Made by a program: the position numbers and the translations under genes. Positions 26,718-36,383 of a stretch of 64,000 nucleotides of DNA are shown here, one piece after another (position 1 is the first letter of the stretch; the number at the start of each line of letters is the position of its first letter). The notes under the pieces are model-generated. The model was not told where the DNA came from. It was given only the letters and a program-made list of their open reading frames with translations, and ran no database searches. The stretch comes from Longirhabdus pacifica (GTDB lineage Bacteria; Bacillota; Bacilli; Paenibacillales; DSM-105158), in the NCBI RefSeq assembly GCF_004115085.1, contig NZ_QXJP01000004.1, positions 1-64,000 on the forward strand. The letters are read 5' to 3'.

Positions 26718-27896
26718 TTATAAAGACAACTCAACGTCGACGTCTTTTTCGTAATCAATTTTGTCAAATTCAAATCCAAATAACTTCATAAAATCTTTTT
26801 TGTACCCTTCGATGTCAGAAAGTTCATATAGATTATCACTATTCACCTTCTCCCAAATTTGGGCTACTTCTGCTTGGACATCTTCTCTCATTTCCCAATC
26901 ATCCATGCGAATGCGTCCATCTTCAGCACACTGTACGGATTCTCCACCATACAAGCGATCCGCAAACATACGAACCATTTGCTCTCCGCATCCTTCGTGA
27001 ATTCCTTTTTCCTTCATTACTTTAAACAAAATTGATATATATAATGGGACTACAGGAATAGCGGAACTAGACTGTGTCACTAATGCTTTATTGACAGAGA
27101 CATACGCTTTTCCACCCACAGGAGATAAGGATTCGTTCAATACTTTGGCAGTACGGTCTAAGTCTTCCTTCGCTTTTCCAATTGCACCATTGGTATAAAT
27201 CGGATACGTCAATTCAGGTCCAATATAGGAGAAAGATAACGTTTTTACACCTTGCTCCAGTACATCTGCCGCTTGCAATGCATCCATCCACATTTGCCAG
27301 TCTTCTCCGCCCATTACTGCAACGGTATCTTGCACTTCTTGCTCTGTAGCTGGTTCAATAGAAACATTCGACACTTCATCACTTTTCGTATTAACCGTCT
27401 TACTGCTATACGTACCTCCTATTGGCTTCAACACAGATGTAAATGTTTCTCCCGTTTTTGGATGCGTACGTCTTGGGGATGCTACACTATAAATCACGAG
27501 ATCTACTTTTCCTACACTATCTTTAATCGCTTGAATCGTTTCTTCTTTTATCTCATCTGAAAAAGCATCTCCATTGATACTTTTACTCACAACGCCTGCT
27601 TCTCTTGCAAATCTATCAAATGCAACGGTATTGTACCACCCTGCAGAAGCTGTCCGTCCGTTTTGCGATGGTTTTTCATAAAAAACACCAATCGTATTCG
27701 CTCCACAAGAAAAAGTAGCAGCGATACGAGATGCAAGTCCGAATCCCGTTGAAGAACCAATAATGAGTACATTTTTAGCTCCGTTTTCCACTTTATGTTT
27801 TTTAGCATGTGCGATTTGCTCCTGCACATGTGCCTCACAACCTTCTGGATGTGCAGTTGTACAAATAAACCCTCTCACTTTTGGTTTTACGATCAT
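26718..27896 (-). CDS. fabV: Trans-2-enoyl-CoA/enoyl-ACP reductase FabV
   Basis: 392 residues, the usual FabV length. An NADH-dependent enoyl reductase performing the last step of fatty acid elongation, structurally distinct from FabI and known to be insensitive to triclosan. The N-terminal segment PKVRGFICTTAHPEGCEAHV, the dinucleotide loop IGSSTGFGLASRIAATF and the Y-x8-K active site (YTNGAIGKAK) are all present. A perfect FapR-type operator lies 32 bases upstream, which places the gene in the fatty acid synthesis regulon. FabV is uncommon in Bacillaceae, where FabI/FabL are standard. Confidence 0.94.
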   Translation of the reverse strand: MIVKPKVRGFICTTAHPEGCEAHVQEQIAHAKKHKVENGAKNVLIIGSSTGFGLASRIAATFSCGANTIGVFYEKPSQNGRTASAGWYNTVAFDRFAREAGVVSKSINGDAFSDEIKEETIQAIKDSVGKVDLVIYSVASPRRTHPKTGETFTSVLKPIGGTYSSKTVNTKSDEVSNVSIEPATEQEVQDTVAVMGGEDWQMWMDALQAADVLEQGVKTLSFSYIGPELTYPIYTNGAIGKAKEDLDRTAKVLNESLSPVGGKAYVSVNKALVTQSSSAIPVVPLYISILFKVMKEKGIHEGCGEQMVRMFADRLYGGESVQCAEDGRIRMDDWEMREDVQAEVAQIWEKVNSDNLYELSDIEGYKKDFMKLFGFEFDKIDYEKDVDVELSL

Positions 27897-27927
27897 AAGA
27901 AACCCTCTCCATAATTAAGATAATGTA

Positions 27928-27944
27928 TTAGTACTAGGTACTAA
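27928..27944. promoter_or_regulatory. FapR operator upstream of fabV
   Basis: TTAGTACTAGGTACTAA, the 17-base FapR consensus (TTAGTACCTRGTACTAA type), 32 bases before the fabV ATG. FapR represses Bacillus lipid genes until malonyl-CoA rises. Confidence 0.85.
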
Positions 27945-28140
27945 ATATTAATTCTATTTTAGCATAGTTATAAATGGAAAGAAAGCCAACCCATTCAGAA
28001 TTTTCTTTATATGTAATCCCTTTACCGCTTTACAAAAATGAAAGCATTTGATATCCTTATTAAAACGTTTTGATGTGTTGCACATATATGGCACGTCAAC
28101 TGCACATCAACATCCATATGAACATTTAAATATACAAACG

Positions 28141-28376
28141 TAATGAAGGGACCAGTAGAAAGTAGCGTAGATCAAGAGAGTGGATTTCCTGGCTGAAAGA
28201 GTCCACACTATAGCGCTTTTGAAACCTATCCCCGAATGGTCAATGATAAATTGAACAGTCCCCTTGCTGTTATCAAGGAAAAGTTGGTTGACTTCACTTC
28301 ACATAGAGTCAACAACTAAGGTGGTACCGCGGAAGACATTTTCGTCCTTAACATAGGATGGAAATGTCTTTTTGTC
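28141..28376 (+). promoter_or_regulatory. T-box leader, tRNA-Pro specific, of the proline operon
   Basis: The T-box sequence AAGGTGGTACCGCGG is at 28318-28332. It is followed by a terminator (AAGACATTT/AAATGTCTT then TTTTT, 28333-28374). Upstream, stem I shows AGAGAGTGGATT...GAGTCCACA and a probable specifier CCT (Pro) in GAAACCTATCC at 28226-28228. Uncharged tRNA-Pro would stabilise the antiterminator and turn on proBAC. Confidence 0.92.
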
Positions 28377-28424
28377 TGCAGTATTCCAATTTCTCAGGTG
28401 AAAAACAAGAAAGGACATCATCAC

Positions 28425-29537
28425 ATGAAAAAAGTCGTCGTAAAAATAGGCAGTAGTTCACTCACTTCAAGAGAAGGCGGTCTAGATCATGTCAAAATTA
28501 AGTACTACGCAAAAGAACTAGCTTCTCTGGTCAAAGAGGGAATACAAGTCATCTTTGTTACATCTGGAGCCATTGCCGCTGGCTTTAAAGCGATTGGTTA
28601 CAGTCAAAAACCATCATTATTACACGAAAAACAAGCGGCTGCAGCCGTAGGCCAAGCATTGCTCATGCAAGCCTATCAGCAACAATTAGCACCTTATGGC
28701 ATAGGGGCGGCACAAATCTTACTCACTAGATCGGACTTTTCTGAGCGTCATCACATTCGTAATGCACTATCTACGATCGAAGAATTAATCAGGCGTAACT
28801 ATATTCCTATTATTAATGAAAATGACACCGTTGCTGTAGATGAAATTAAATTTGGAGATAACGATACGTTATCCGCACTCGTTGCCAATATGATTAAAGC
28901 CGACAAACTACTTATTTTTACGGACACAGATGGGTTGTACACTGCCGATCCTTTCAAAGATGAAAAAGCAGAACGAATTGAAGTCGTAAAAAGCATTGAC
29001 GCACAACTCATGCAATTAGCAGGGGATAGCTCCAGTAAAGTCGGCACTGGCGGTATGCGCTCTAAAATTGAAGCTGCACGCATCGCTACGCGTGGGGGAG
29101 TGCCCGTATTTATCGGTAAAATAACACAGGAAAATGCCTTACTAAAAGCAGTAAACGGGGAGATTGCTGGCACTGCCTTTGACGCAGCATCACATAACTT
29201 ACCAATGAAAAAGCAATGGATTGGTTTTCACTCTAAAGTATGTGGCCGCATTTACATTGATCAAGGAGCTGAAGAAGCCCTTCTTCACCGAGGTAAAAGC
29301 TTATTACCAGCTGGAGTTCAATCAATTGAAGGCGAATTTCATCCCGGTGATGTCGTTGAAGTCATGAACGCCACAGAGCACATTGTGGGTAAAGGGGTCA
29401 GCAATTATTCCAGTAGGCAACTCAAAGCCGCTGCGGGACTTTCTACTGGTGATGTAAAACAACGACTAGAAGTACACCGTATCGAAGTGATTCATCGTGA
29501 TGAATGGATGACATTAACGGATCATATCGAGGCTTAA
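28425..29537 (+). CDS. proB: Glutamate 5-kinase
   Basis: 370 residues from the ATG at 28425, 9 bases after AAAGGA (an upstream GTG at 28398 lacks a site). It phosphorylates glutamate, the committed step of proline synthesis. The amino acid kinase domain shows VVVKIGSSSLTSREGG, VTSGAIAAG, NENDTVAVDEIKFGDND and TDTDGLYTADP; the C-terminal PUA domain (about 275-365) includes VGKGVSNYSS. First gene of the T-box controlled proBAC operon. Confidence 0.96.
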   Translation: MKKVVVKIGSSSLTSREGGLDHVKIKYYAKELASLVKEGIQVIFVTSGAIAAGFKAIGYSQKPSLLHEKQAAAAVGQALLMQAYQQQLAPYGIGAAQILLTRSDFSERHHIRNALSTIEELIRRNYIPIINENDTVAVDEIKFGDNDTLSALVANMIKADKLLIFTDTDGLYTADPFKDEKAERIEVVKSIDAQLMQLAGDSSSKVGTGGMRSKIEAARIATRGGVPVFIGKITQENALLKAVNGEIAGTAFDAASHNLPMKKQWIGFHSKVCGRIYIDQGAEEALLHRGKSLLPAGVQSIEGEFHPGDVVEVMNATEHIVGKGVSNYSSRQLKAAAGLSTGDVKQRLEVHRIEVIHRDEWMTLTDHIEA

Positions 29538-29602
29538 TGCTTAACGTACAACATAAAGTTTTACATTTCCAAGGTGGAAAAAGCTTCATATTAAAACTAA
29601 AT

Positions 29603-29636
29603 AAGATGATTGAACAAGTTCATTCAACTTATCTAT
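29603..29636. repeat. Dispersed repeat, hairpin module only
   Basis: ATAAGATGATTGAACAAGTTCATTCAACTTATCTAT, a shortened copy of the hairpin module of the repeat at 26470, inserted between proB and proA. Confidence 0.6.
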
Positions 29637-29658
29637 ATTAGACAGGGGAGTGGATACG

Positions 29659-30903
29659 ATGTCAGATGTAAAACGTAAAGCGGAATTAGCTGCTTCTGCG
29701 AAACAAAAGCTAATTAGGTTAACGACAGAACAAAAAAACGAAGCACTTCAATGTATTGCAAATGCATTAGGAGAGCAGTCAGCACAAATATTTGCTGCCA
29801 ATCAAAAAGATTTACAGCACGGGAAAGAAAATGGACTAAGTGATTCTCTACTCGATCGATTAGCACTAAATGAGAATCGGGTAGCAGGAATGCAAGAAGG
29901 AATCGAGCAAATTATTTCCCTACCAGATCCCATCGGGGACGAAATCGAAACATTACAACCAGAGAATGGCTTAAACATCAAAAAAGTTCGCGTTCCCATC
30001 GGTGTCATTGGCATGATTTATGAAGCAAGACCCAATGTCACCATCGATGCGATTGCGTTAGGCATCAAAACTGGAAATGCCGTCATACTAAGAGGTGGAT
30101 CAGCTGCCCTTTACAGTAACGAGCAGCTCGTAAATACCGTCAAATACGCTCTAGAACAAACCAATGTCCCAGCATCTTGTGTGCAACTTGTTGCCGATAG
30201 TGATCGTCAATCTGTGCAAGACATGTTGAAGTTAAATGGTCTGATCGATGTCATCATTCCACGTGGTGGCGCAGGACTCATTAACCATGTCGTACAACAT
30301 GCTACGGTTCCCGTCATCGAAACGGGTGCAGGCATTTGCCACACTTACATCGATAGAGAAGCGAATGTGGAGATGGCGACAAACATCGTCATGAACGCTA
30401 AAGTACAACGCCCATCCGTATGCAATGCGATGGAAACACTGCTTGTTCATGAGGATTTTGCACAAGAGCATTTATTGTCCATATTAGAAGCTTATCGGCA
30501 AGCAGGCGTAGAATTAAGAGGTTGCAACCGTACGAAAACATTACTTCCATCAGTAAAAGAAGCAACCGATACAGATTGGGACACAGAATACAATGACTAT
30601 ATTCTTTCCATTAAAATTGTCAATCATATGGATGAAGCCATCACCCATATTCATCAGCATGGGACGATGCACTCAGAATGTATCGTGACCGATAACCAAG
30701 CGCACGCAGCAACATTTTTACAACAAGTCGATGCCGCAGCGGTGTATCATAACGCATCTACGAGATTTACAGATGGTTTTGAATTTGGGTTTGGTGCGGA
30801 AATAGGTATTAGTACACAAAAATTACATGCAAGAGGTCCGATGGGATTACATGCGCTAACCTCTTCGAAATATACCATATATGGAACGGGACAAACGAAG
30901 TGA
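29659..30903 (+). CDS. proA: Gamma-glutamyl phosphate reductase
   Basis: 414 residues from the ATG at 29659, 8 bases after AGGGGAG. It reduces glutamyl-5-phosphate to the semialdehyde with NADPH. Aldehyde dehydrogenase fold, IGMIYEARPNVTIDAI, the catalytic cysteine in AKVQRPSVCNAMETLLVH and FGFGAEIGISTQKLHARGPMG near the end. Second step of proline synthesis. Confidence 0.96.
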   Translation: MSDVKRKAELAASAKQKLIRLTTEQKNEALQCIANALGEQSAQIFAANQKDLQHGKENGLSDSLLDRLALNENRVAGMQEGIEQIISLPDPIGDEIETLQPENGLNIKKVRVPIGVIGMIYEARPNVTIDAIALGIKTGNAVILRGGSAALYSNEQLVNTVKYALEQTNVPASCVQLVADSDRQSVQDMLKLNGLIDVIIPRGGAGLINHVVQHATVPVIETGAGICHTYIDREANVEMATNIVMNAKVQRPSVCNAMETLLVHEDFAQEHLLSILEAYRQAGVELRGCNRTKTLLPSVKEATDTDWDTEYNDYILSIKIVNHMDEAITHIHQHGTMHSECIVTDNQAHAATFLQQVDAAAVYHNASTRFTDGFEFGFGAEIGISTQKLHARGPMGLHALTSSKYTIYGTGQTK

Positions 30904-30990
30904 GTAAAGTGGAGTCATAACGTACGTCCACTTTCCAAACAAAGAGAACAACAGCCAAAATTAAATAAAAATAAAGGTGGATGAAATCAC

Positions 30991-31848
30991 ATGCAACACG
31001 TACTATCTTCTCAGAACATATGCTTTATCGGTGCAGGACCGATAGTAGAAGCTATCATCAGGGGTATACTGCAACATCATGATATGCATGACCATATCAC
31101 CGTTACAAATAGACAAAACACCACTCGATTAGAAGAGCTACAACATACATTGAACGTAAATATCGCTACTACCAAAGAAGAAAAAAAACAAAGTATATCG
31201 AAAGCAGATATCGTGATATTGGGTATGAAACCGCATAACGTAAAAGAGGTTGTAGAAGAAATCGAACCATACTTATCACAAAAACAACTTATCATCTCTA
31301 TTGTAGCTGGACTAAGTATCGCTTCCTTTCAACAGCTCTTACATGATCGTATACCTTTCATTAGAACGATGCCCAACACATCTAGTACGATTGGTCTCGG
31401 GGTCACAGGTATTGCATGGTCTGACGAAGTGACAACGGAACAACGTCAATTAGTAAAAGCCATGTTTGAAGGCATTGGCATCGTCAAAGAAATCGAAGAA
31501 GAGCAAATGCATATATTGACTGCCATTGCTGGTAGTGCACCAGCGTATGTTTATTATTTTATGGAAGCCATGTTAAAAGGCGCACTAGATCATGGTTTAG
31601 ACAGGCAAGATGCACTGGACATGATTGTTCAAACTGTCATAGGTGCAGGACAAATGGTAAATATAACAAAAGAAGATCCAGCAACACTACGAAAAAACGT
31701 GACTTCACCAAAAGGAATTACAGCGGCTGCAATAGAAAAACTAGATGAGGGAGAGTTTGATTATACTATCGTGTCTACGATTGATCGTTGCGTCGAACGG
31801 TCTGAAGAGGTGGAAGACATGGTAAATAAAATAAATTCCACACCATAA
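30991..31848 (+). CDS. proC: Pyrroline-5-carboxylate reductase
   Basis: 285 residues. It reduces pyrroline-5-carboxylate to proline. The NAD(P) loop is CFIGAGPIVEAIIRG (the usual Asn-Met after the glycines is replaced by Pro-Ile). The C-terminal dimerisation region contains GSAPAYVYYFMEAM and the signature LRKNVTSPKGITAAAIEKLDEGEF. It completes a full glutamate-to-proline pathway in one operon. Confidence 0.95.
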   Translation: MQHVLSSQNICFIGAGPIVEAIIRGILQHHDMHDHITVTNRQNTTRLEELQHTLNVNIATTKEEKKQSISKADIVILGMKPHNVKEVVEEIEPYLSQKQLIISIVAGLSIASFQQLLHDRIPFIRTMPNTSSTIGLGVTGIAWSDEVTTEQRQLVKAMFEGIGIVKEIEEEQMHILTAIAGSAPAYVYYFMEAMLKGALDHGLDRQDALDMIVQTVIGAGQMVNITKEDPATLRKNVTSPKGITAAAIEKLDEGEFDYTIVSTIDRCVERSEEVEDMVNKINSTP

Positions 31849-32118
31849 CAAGTGGGACATTATTCAGTGTTTCATAAAAATCCTAAATTTGAACCCTTCT
31901 CCCCCCTATTGACTATAATCCTACTATTATAATACTATAGAATTATCAGAGAAATTGAATTTCATCTTTTAAAGGATGATCATATGCCCCCACTTTGACC
32001 AAGTGGGGTTTCCATCGGGTGGACTCTATTCTCTGCTGATTGGTCATGGTTTCATGTTTCAGTCTTCCTTTGTGCTTCATTACTGGTTTGCCATTCTATT
32101 TTGAGAGGGGAAAAAATA

Positions 32119-33246
32119 ATGACAACTCAAAAAACGTTTGCACCTGGACTAGAAGGCGTCATTGCAGCAGAAACGAACGTATCTTTTTTAGATGTTGAAG
32201 CAGAAGAAATAGTCATTCGCGGCTATGATTTAATTGAACTAGCTAACAAGAAACAATATTTAGACGTTGCATATTTACTTATCCATGGAGATCTTCCTTC
32301 TAACGAAGAAAAGAAAGCGCTTCAAAAAGAACTGCAAGGGAAATATCACCTCCCATCTTACGTTTCACATATTTTCAATTCATTACCAAAACAAACCAAT
32401 ATGATGGATGCATTGCGAACGGGAATCTCTGTTTTGGCGCATGAAGATGAAACGCTAGAAGATCATAGTGAAACAGCAATCAAGCAAAAAGCATATGATT
32501 TACTCGCTAAAATTCCTACCATTATTGCGGATAGCTACCATATTGTAAATGGAAATGAACCGATTAAACCTGATGCATCATTATCTTATAGCGCCAACTT
32601 TTTATATATGATGACTGGCAACGTTCCTACTGATTTGGAAGAAGAAATTTTCGATCAGTTGTTAACCGCGTACATAGAGCATGAAATGCCTAACTCTACT
32701 TTCACTGCACGCGTCATATCTTCTACATTATCTGATATTTACGGTGCGTTGACAGGCGCTGTAGCTTCACTCAAAGGAACATTGCATGGCGGAGCGAATG
32801 AAGCTGTCATGTACATGTTGCTAGAAGCAAAAACGCCTGAAAATTTCGAAAAACTGATTAGAGCGAAATTAGCGAATAAAGAAAAAATAATGGGTTTTGG
32901 GCACCGTGTATATATGAAAAAAATGGACCCTCGTGCACTACTTATGAAAGAAGCGTTAAAGCGTTTAGTAGAAGTAAAGGGCAATGAACAATTATTAACG
33001 ATGTGTGAACTAGGAGAAGACATGATGCGCAATGAGAAAGGGTTATATCCAAACCTTGATTACTATGCAGCTCCTGTCTACTATTTGCTCGGAGTACCAA
33101 TAGAGCTTTATACCCCTGTTTTCTTCTCATCTCGCGCTGCTGGACTGAGTGCGCATATATTAGAACAACATAGCAACAATCGCATCTTTAGACCAAGGGT
33201 AAACTACTTAGGTAAAAGAGGGCTACACCCTACCACATTATCATAA
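32119..33246 (+). CDS. mmgD: 2-methylcitrate synthase / citrate synthase-like
   Basis: 375 residues from the ATG at 32119, 8 bases after GAGGGG. Citrate synthase fold: the catalytic residues lie in LHGGANEAVM, GFGHRVY and PDLDY-like NLDYYAAPVYYLLGVP. The two genes that follow encode the next enzymes of the 2-methylcitrate cycle, so the favoured acyl donor is propionyl-CoA (plus oxaloacetate). It matches B. subtilis MmgD. The 270-base upstream gap contains a probable promoter (TTGACT at 31909) and a CCCCACTT/AAGTGGGG hairpin at 31988-32008. Confidence 0.93.
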   Translation: MTTQKTFAPGLEGVIAAETNVSFLDVEAEEIVIRGYDLIELANKKQYLDVAYLLIHGDLPSNEEKKALQKELQGKYHLPSYVSHIFNSLPKQTNMMDALRTGISVLAHEDETLEDHSETAIKQKAYDLLAKIPTIIADSYHIVNGNEPIKPDASLSYSANFLYMMTGNVPTDLEEEIFDQLLTAYIEHEMPNSTFTARVISSTLSDIYGALTGAVASLKGTLHGGANEAVMYMLLEAKTPENFEKLIRAKLANKEKIMGFGHRVYMKKMDPRALLMKEALKRLVEVKGNEQLLTMCELGEDMMRNEKGLYPNLDYYAAPVYYLLGVPIELYTPVFFSSRAAGLSAHILEQHSNNRIFRPRVNYLGKRGLHPTTLS

Positions 33247-33417
33247 CCACATACATGACAAAAAGATACTACGACAAAACAATATGAAATGAACCAACTA
33301 TTATTTACTCCAATGTGTAGACTAGTAACTAACGTGAGTAAGAGAGTAAATGAGTAGTAGTTTGCGTCAATAAATCATAGAACATCTCTTGTAAAAAGAA
33401 AGGATGACATCTAAACA

Positions 33418-34863
33418 ATGAGTCAATATATAAATCAAAATAACCAACAACCTACAGATCAGTTGCTAATAGATATTGCAGAATATGCTTTAAATAAAAA
33501 AATAGATAGTGAAATAGCGTTTGAAACCGCTCGTTATGTACTAATGGATTCGCTAGGCTGTGGATTATTAGCACTTTCTTATCCTGAATGTACAAAACAT
33601 TTAGGGCCGATCGTGCCAGGAACGATCGTACCGAACGGCGCTAAAGTACCAGGTACCCCATACGTACTAGATCCAGTCCACGCTGCATTTAATATCGGAT
33701 GCATTATTCGTTGGTTAGATTACAATGATACTTGGCTCGCTGCGGAGTGGGGACATCCTTCCGACAACCTCGGGGCTATACTTGCAGTTGCAGATTACAT
33801 TAGTCGTAAAAACATAGCAGAAGGAAAAGCACCGTTAACGATGAAAGAAGTGCTAGAAGCTACGATTAAAGCACACGAAATTCAAGGTGTACTTGCGTTA
33901 GAAAATAGCTTAAATCGAGAAGGATTAGACCATGTACTGTTCGTAAAAGTAGCTTCTACTGCTGTTGTTACAGCGATGTTAGGCGGAACGAAACAGCAAA
34001 TCATCAACGCACTTTCTAATGCTTGGATTGATAACTCTAGCTTACGTACGTATCGCCATGCGCCAAACACTGGTTCTCGTAAATCATGGGCTGCTGGAGA
34101 TGCTACAAGTCGCGCTGTACGATTAGCACTTATCGCGGTAAACGGTGAAATGGGATATGCTACAGCACTCTCTGCGCCAAAATGGGGATTCCAAGACGTA
34201 TTGTTTGGAGGAAAAGCATTAACGTTAGCTAGAGAACTAGATAGTTATGTCATGGAAAATGTACTATTCAAAATCTCTTACCCTGCCGAATTCCATGCAC
34301 AAACCGCTTTAGAATGTGCGATTGCATTACACGAAGAGGTAAAAGATAAATTAGATGACATTGATAAAATTACATTGACGACGCATGAATCAGCGATTCG
34401 TATTATCGATAAAACAGGACCGCTTCATAACCCTGCTGATCGCGACCATTGCTTACAATACATCGTTGCGATTGGTCTTGCCCATGGCAATTTGACCGCA
34501 GATCACTATGAAGATGCAGCGGCGAAACATCCGCTCATTGATGCATTGCGAAATAAAATGGACGTAGTTGAGGATAAACAATACAGTGTAGATTATCTCG
34601 ACCCAGACAAACGTTCCATAGCAAACGCTATTCAAATTACATTTAAAGATGGCAGCAGTACCGATAAAGTGGAGCAACATTACCCTATCGGTCACCGCCT
34701 ACGCAGAGAAGAAGGTATTCCGAAATTAAAACAAAAGTTCAGTGCGAATCTTGCTACGCAAATGTCAGCTGCAAGAACAGAACAAATTGAAGCAGCTTGC
34801 GCACAACAACACACACTAGAACAATTAAACGTAAATGACTTTATGGACTTATTCGTCAACTAA
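33418..34863 (+). CDS. mmgE: 2-methylcitrate dehydratase
   Basis: 481 residues of the MmgE/PrpD family. It dehydrates 2-methylcitrate towards 2-methyl-cis-aconitate in propionate oxidation. Family landmarks: [55 protein letters not shown] and [17 protein letters not shown]. The ribosome site AAAGGA lies 13 bases upstream, rather far. It is followed within 15 bases by the lyase gene. Confidence 0.95.
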   Translation: MSQYINQNNQQPTDQLLIDIAEYALNKKIDSEIAFETARYVLMDSLGCGLLALSYPECTKHLGPIVPGTIVPNGAKVPGTPYVLDPVHAAFNIGCIIRWLDYNDTWLAAEWGHPSDNLGAILAVADYISRKNIAEGKAPLTMKEVLEATIKAHEIQGVLALENSLNREGLDHVLFVKVASTAVVTAMLGGTKQQIINALSNAWIDNSSLRTYRHAPNTGSRKSWAAGDATSRAVRLALIAVNGEMGYATALSAPKWGFQDVLFGGKALTLARELDSYVMENVLFKISYPAEFHAQTALECAIALHEEVKDKLDDIDKITLTTHESAIRIIDKTGPLHNPADRDHCLQYIVAIGLAHGNLTADHYEDAAAKHPLIDALRNKMDVVEDKQYSVDYLDPDKRSIANAIQITFKDGSSTDKVEQHYPIGHRLRREEGIPKLKQKFSANLATQMSAARTEQIEAACAQQHTLEQLNVNDFMDLFVN

Positions 34864-34878
34864 TTGGAGCGTGAACAA

Positions 34879-35793
34879 ATGACTTGGTTAACAAACAAAC
34901 AAAGCAGTCAAGCAGAACTTTCCAATCAATTTTTAAAATTAATTCAACAAGATGGCATATTAAAAATTCCCGGTGCTCATGATGCGATGGCTGGACTCGT
35001 AGCTAAAAAAGTAGGCTTTTCCAGCTTATATTTATCCGGTGCTGCCTATACCGCAAGTCGTGGTCTACCTGATCTTGGCATCGTAACCTCATCCGAAATT
35101 GCGGAGCGTGCACGCGAAATCATTCGTGCTACCGATCTTCCCATGCTTGTAGATATCGATACCGGATATGGAGAAGTGCTGAATGTAGCACGTACAGCAA
35201 AAGAAATGGTAGAAGCAGGTGTTGCTGCAGTACAGTTAGAAGATCAACAACTTCCTAAAAAATGTGGTCATTTAAACGGAAAGAAATTAGTTCCTACAGA
35301 AGAAATGGTGCAGAAAATAAAAATGATTAAAGCCGTTGCCCCTTCCCTTGTCGTCGTTGCACGTACAGATGCCAAATCCGTAGAAGGCATGGAAGAAATG
35401 GTAGAACGAAGTAACGAATACGTTGCCGCTGGTGCAGAAGCGATATTCCCAGAAGCATTAAGTACGGAAACAGAATTTGAAATTGCTAGCCAAGAAATAC
35501 ACGCACCGTTACTAGCGAATATGACCGAATTCGGTAAAACACCTTACTATACAGCAGAACAATTTGAGCAAATGGGATACGCGATGGTGATTTACCCTGT
35601 AACATCTTTACGCGTGGCTGCAAAAGCATACGAGCAAGTGTTTACACAGATTTTCGAAAAAGGAACGCAAAAAGCATCACTAGAACAGATGCAAACACGT
35701 CAAGCATTGTATGAAACGATAGACTATTACGATTATGAATCTCTCGATTCACAAATCGCGAAAACTATTCTACCTAAAATCGGTGACAAATAA
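34879..35793 (+). CDS. mmgF: Methylisocitrate lyase
   Basis: 304 residues from the ATG at 34879, preceded by GGAG 9 bases away (an in-frame TTG at 34864 is less likely). Isocitrate lyase/PEP mutase barrel: IPGAHDAMAGLVAKKVGF, VDIDTGYGE, EDQQLPKKCGHLNGK (with the KKCG catalytic loop) and VVARTDAKSVEG. It cleaves 2-methylisocitrate to pyruvate and succinate, closing the pathway. A terminator follows directly. Confidence 0.95.
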   Translation: MTWLTNKQSSQAELSNQFLKLIQQDGILKIPGAHDAMAGLVAKKVGFSSLYLSGAAYTASRGLPDLGIVTSSEIAERAREIIRATDLPMLVDIDTGYGEVLNVARTAKEMVEAGVAAVQLEDQQLPKKCGHLNGKKLVPTEEMVQKIKMIKAVAPSLVVVARTDAKSVEGMEEMVERSNEYVAAGAEAIFPEALSTETEFEIASQEIHAPLLANMTEFGKTPYYTAEQFEQMGYAMVIYPVTSLRVAAKAYEQVFTQIFEKGTQKASLEQMQTRQALYETIDYYDYESLDSQIAKTILPKIGDK

Positions 35794-35806
35794 TAGAGCA
35801 TCACAA

Positions 35807-35844
35807 AAAAACTATCCTTCTATAAATAAGTAGGATAGTTTTTT
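35807..35844 (+). terminator. Terminator of the 2-methylcitrate operon
   Basis: Stem AAAACTATCCT/AGGATAGTTTT followed by T residues, 14 bases after the mmgF stop. Confidence 0.85.
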
Positions 35845-35932
35845 CTATTTTAACATTCCGAACAATGTGTACAAACCAATGACAACTCCCTTTCATATCA
35901 TAAAGCATACCAAATGAAAGGAGTTGACTGAC

Positions 35933-36352
35933 TTGATAAGACATCATCGTGTAAGAAGGGTAGTATTCAGGTCAAACCCCGGCACTTCATCCCCACTTGG
36001 TTGTCCATGCGCTTGCACTTCCAGTGGTTGTACAGGGAGCTGTTTTTGTTGGTTTCCCATACTTGATTTATGTGCTCAAGCTGTATCTGTATCTAATGCG
36101 GATATAACCGTTACGACTAAAAAGAATGGGCAGCAACGTCTGAATTATAAGCCGAGTAAACATGTTCAATATTCCGTCATTTCTGCTAACAAAAAAGGCA
36201 TATTTAAAATTACAACTTTTATATATGCTATAAAAAACACCAATAAAAGAAGAGCTTTTGCTCAAGTAGTTAGTGGACGTGGGAAAAGAAGGCGGCTAGA
36301 AAACAGAACGATACTATTCGATACAAACGGTAAGGTAAAAGGCTTAAAGTAA
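35933..36352 (+). CDS. Cys-rich basic protein of unknown family, paralogue 1
   Basis: 139 residues from a TTG at 35933, 9 bases after AAAGGAG. This start is supported by its paralogue at 50976, which begins MIRKGKGK..RRVV against MIRHHRVRRVV here. Layout: a basic N-terminus, a cysteine cluster (CPCACTSSGCTGSCFC, about residues 24-39), one more cysteine, then a basic domain with little cysteine that ends KRRRLENRTILFDTNGKVKG. Shared landmarks with the paralogue are VQY, ITT, NxxRRAF/VAY and LF-NGK. No signal peptide or membrane segment. I do not know the family; a spore-coat or metal-binding role is only a guess. It is convergent with dnaD. Confidence 0.75.
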   Translation: MIRHHRVRRVVFRSNPGTSSPLGCPCACTSSGCTGSCFCWFPILDLCAQAVSVSNADITVTTKKNGQQRLNYKPSKHVQYSVISANKKGIFKITTFIYAIKNTNKRRAFAQVVSGRGKRRRLENRTILFDTNGKVKGLK

Positions 36353-36383
36353 TGTCTACTCTAATGCCGTTCAGCTAGTGTCA

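Noticed and set aside
28041-28140. Further gene between fabV and proB
   Set aside because: The stretch is occupied by divergent promoters and the T-box leader; no open frame with a ribosome site.
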